35,618 bases of DNA from positions 1-35,618 of the forward strand of contig VXPE01000113.1 of the NCBI GenBank assembly GCA_009839745.1. Direction: 5' to 3'. A program made the translations under genes and the position numbers. This stretch comes from Candidatus Poribacteria bacterium (GTDB taxonomy: Bacteria; Poribacteria; WGA-4E; WGA-3G). This document shows, piece by piece, positions 35,331 to 35,618 of the stretch; within the stretch, counting starts at the first letter, position 1, and each line of letters starts with the position of its first letter. Under the pieces are notes generated by a model. It was given only the letters and a program-made list of their open reading frames with translations. It had not been told where the DNA came from and made no database searches.

Positions 35331-35493
35331 AGCGCGTCACACAACAGACTTACACGTTCACGCCCACAATCTATGAGAAGAATACTAAAAACGCTACAAA
35401 AATAATATCTTCATTTCAAGGTAGTAACTTAGTATTCCTTCAACTTTGAGTTTGAGAGTTTGTTTTAGGATTCCACGAAGAATACCTGAAGAT

Positions 35494-35521
35494 GTCGGGT
35501 TTCGCTGACGCTCTACCCGAC
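35494..35521. repeat. REP-like palindrome GTCGGGT / ACCCGAC
   Basis: Seven-base perfect arms around a 14-nt loop (TTCGCTGACGCTCT), followed by CTAC. It looks like an interspersed palindromic repeat. Confidence 0.55.
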
Positions 35522-35618
35522 CTACTTATCATAAACTCAATTTTGATGCACTATTAGGTTATACGCTCATGTCAAGAGTAAGTGCTTTTTACGAGTTTTG
35601 CTATAAAATCAACAGAGA

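Larger units (their letters stand above)
35141..35618. other. Right-end intergenic region
   Basis: Holds the membrane-protein ribosome site, the two 50-bp-spaced repeats, and the GTCGGGT palindrome. An ATG at 35569 opens a frame that runs off the window but has no clear ribosome site or recognisable family, so it is left uncalled. Confidence 0.5.

Noticed and set aside
35175-35405. A 76-codon rightward frame
   Set aside because: It spans the 50-bp-spaced repeats and its codons come mostly from them.
35569-35618. Start of a possible partial gene at the right edge
   Set aside because: Only 16 codons are visible, with no clear ribosome site or family.

Overview
The window looks like a chromosomal segment of a Gram-negative environmental bacterium. 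It has outer-membrane beta-barrels, a TonB protein, several lipoproteins and exported PQQ-type propellers. The mix of a phytanoyl-CoA dioxygenase-like protein, PQQ-like propellers, an enolase-superfamily dehydratase, sulfatase and LamG debris, a DUF1854-linked ABC transporter and many short palindromic repeats resembles Candidatus Poribacteria or a relative (PVC-like, often sponge-associated). That placement is inference from gene content; no rRNA or tRNA gene was seen.

Layout. (1) 233-6156 (+) is an outer-membrane uptake module: TonB-dependent receptor, beta-helix lipoprotein, small lipoprotein and TonB, closed by a strong terminator at 6173-6209. (2) 6317-10003 (-) holds a UMF1-type MFS transporter and the catalase-peroxidase katG. 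(3) 10338-18541 (+) holds a CBM9/DUF5916 outer-membrane protein, an enolase-superfamily enzyme, a small zinc-ribbon protein, an ABC exporter with a PH-like and zinc-ribbon N-terminus followed by its DUF1854 partner, and a DUF4159 protein. (4) 18562-29248 (-) is a long leftward run: STAS protein, M19 dipeptidase preceded by a sulfatase stub, truncated DUF932 gene, ALDH/LuxC-like reductase, a beta-propeller, a LuxE/PaaK-like adenylating enzyme, a PD-(D/E)XK-like protein, and a PQQ propeller / lipoprotein / PQQ propeller set. (5) 29854-32879 holds a PhyH-like protein with a LamG remnant upstream (-), and a ThDP enzyme (+). (6) 32931-35140 (-) is a small membrane protein followed by a tightly coupled AAA ATPase and PIN-domain nuclease pair, the best candidate here for an undescribed defence or toxin-like system.

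Non-coding structure is unusually rich. A related 5' leader (small hairpin, then a GACCGAACCGCAAGG-type stretch and an A-rich tail) precedes at least three unrelated genes, and a looser version precedes a fourth. An 18-bp motif is shared upstream of the two large outer-membrane barrel genes. A 164-bp element with perfect 10-bp terminal inverted repeats sits inside a TCAGTTATCAGT-type repeat. Palindromes and repeat-like sequence appear to have been absorbed in frame into the linker of the DUF4159 gene.

Start codons were chosen from Shine-Dalgarno spacing and family N-termini; several differ from the longest open frame. Identifications rest on motif recognition only; no database search was run.
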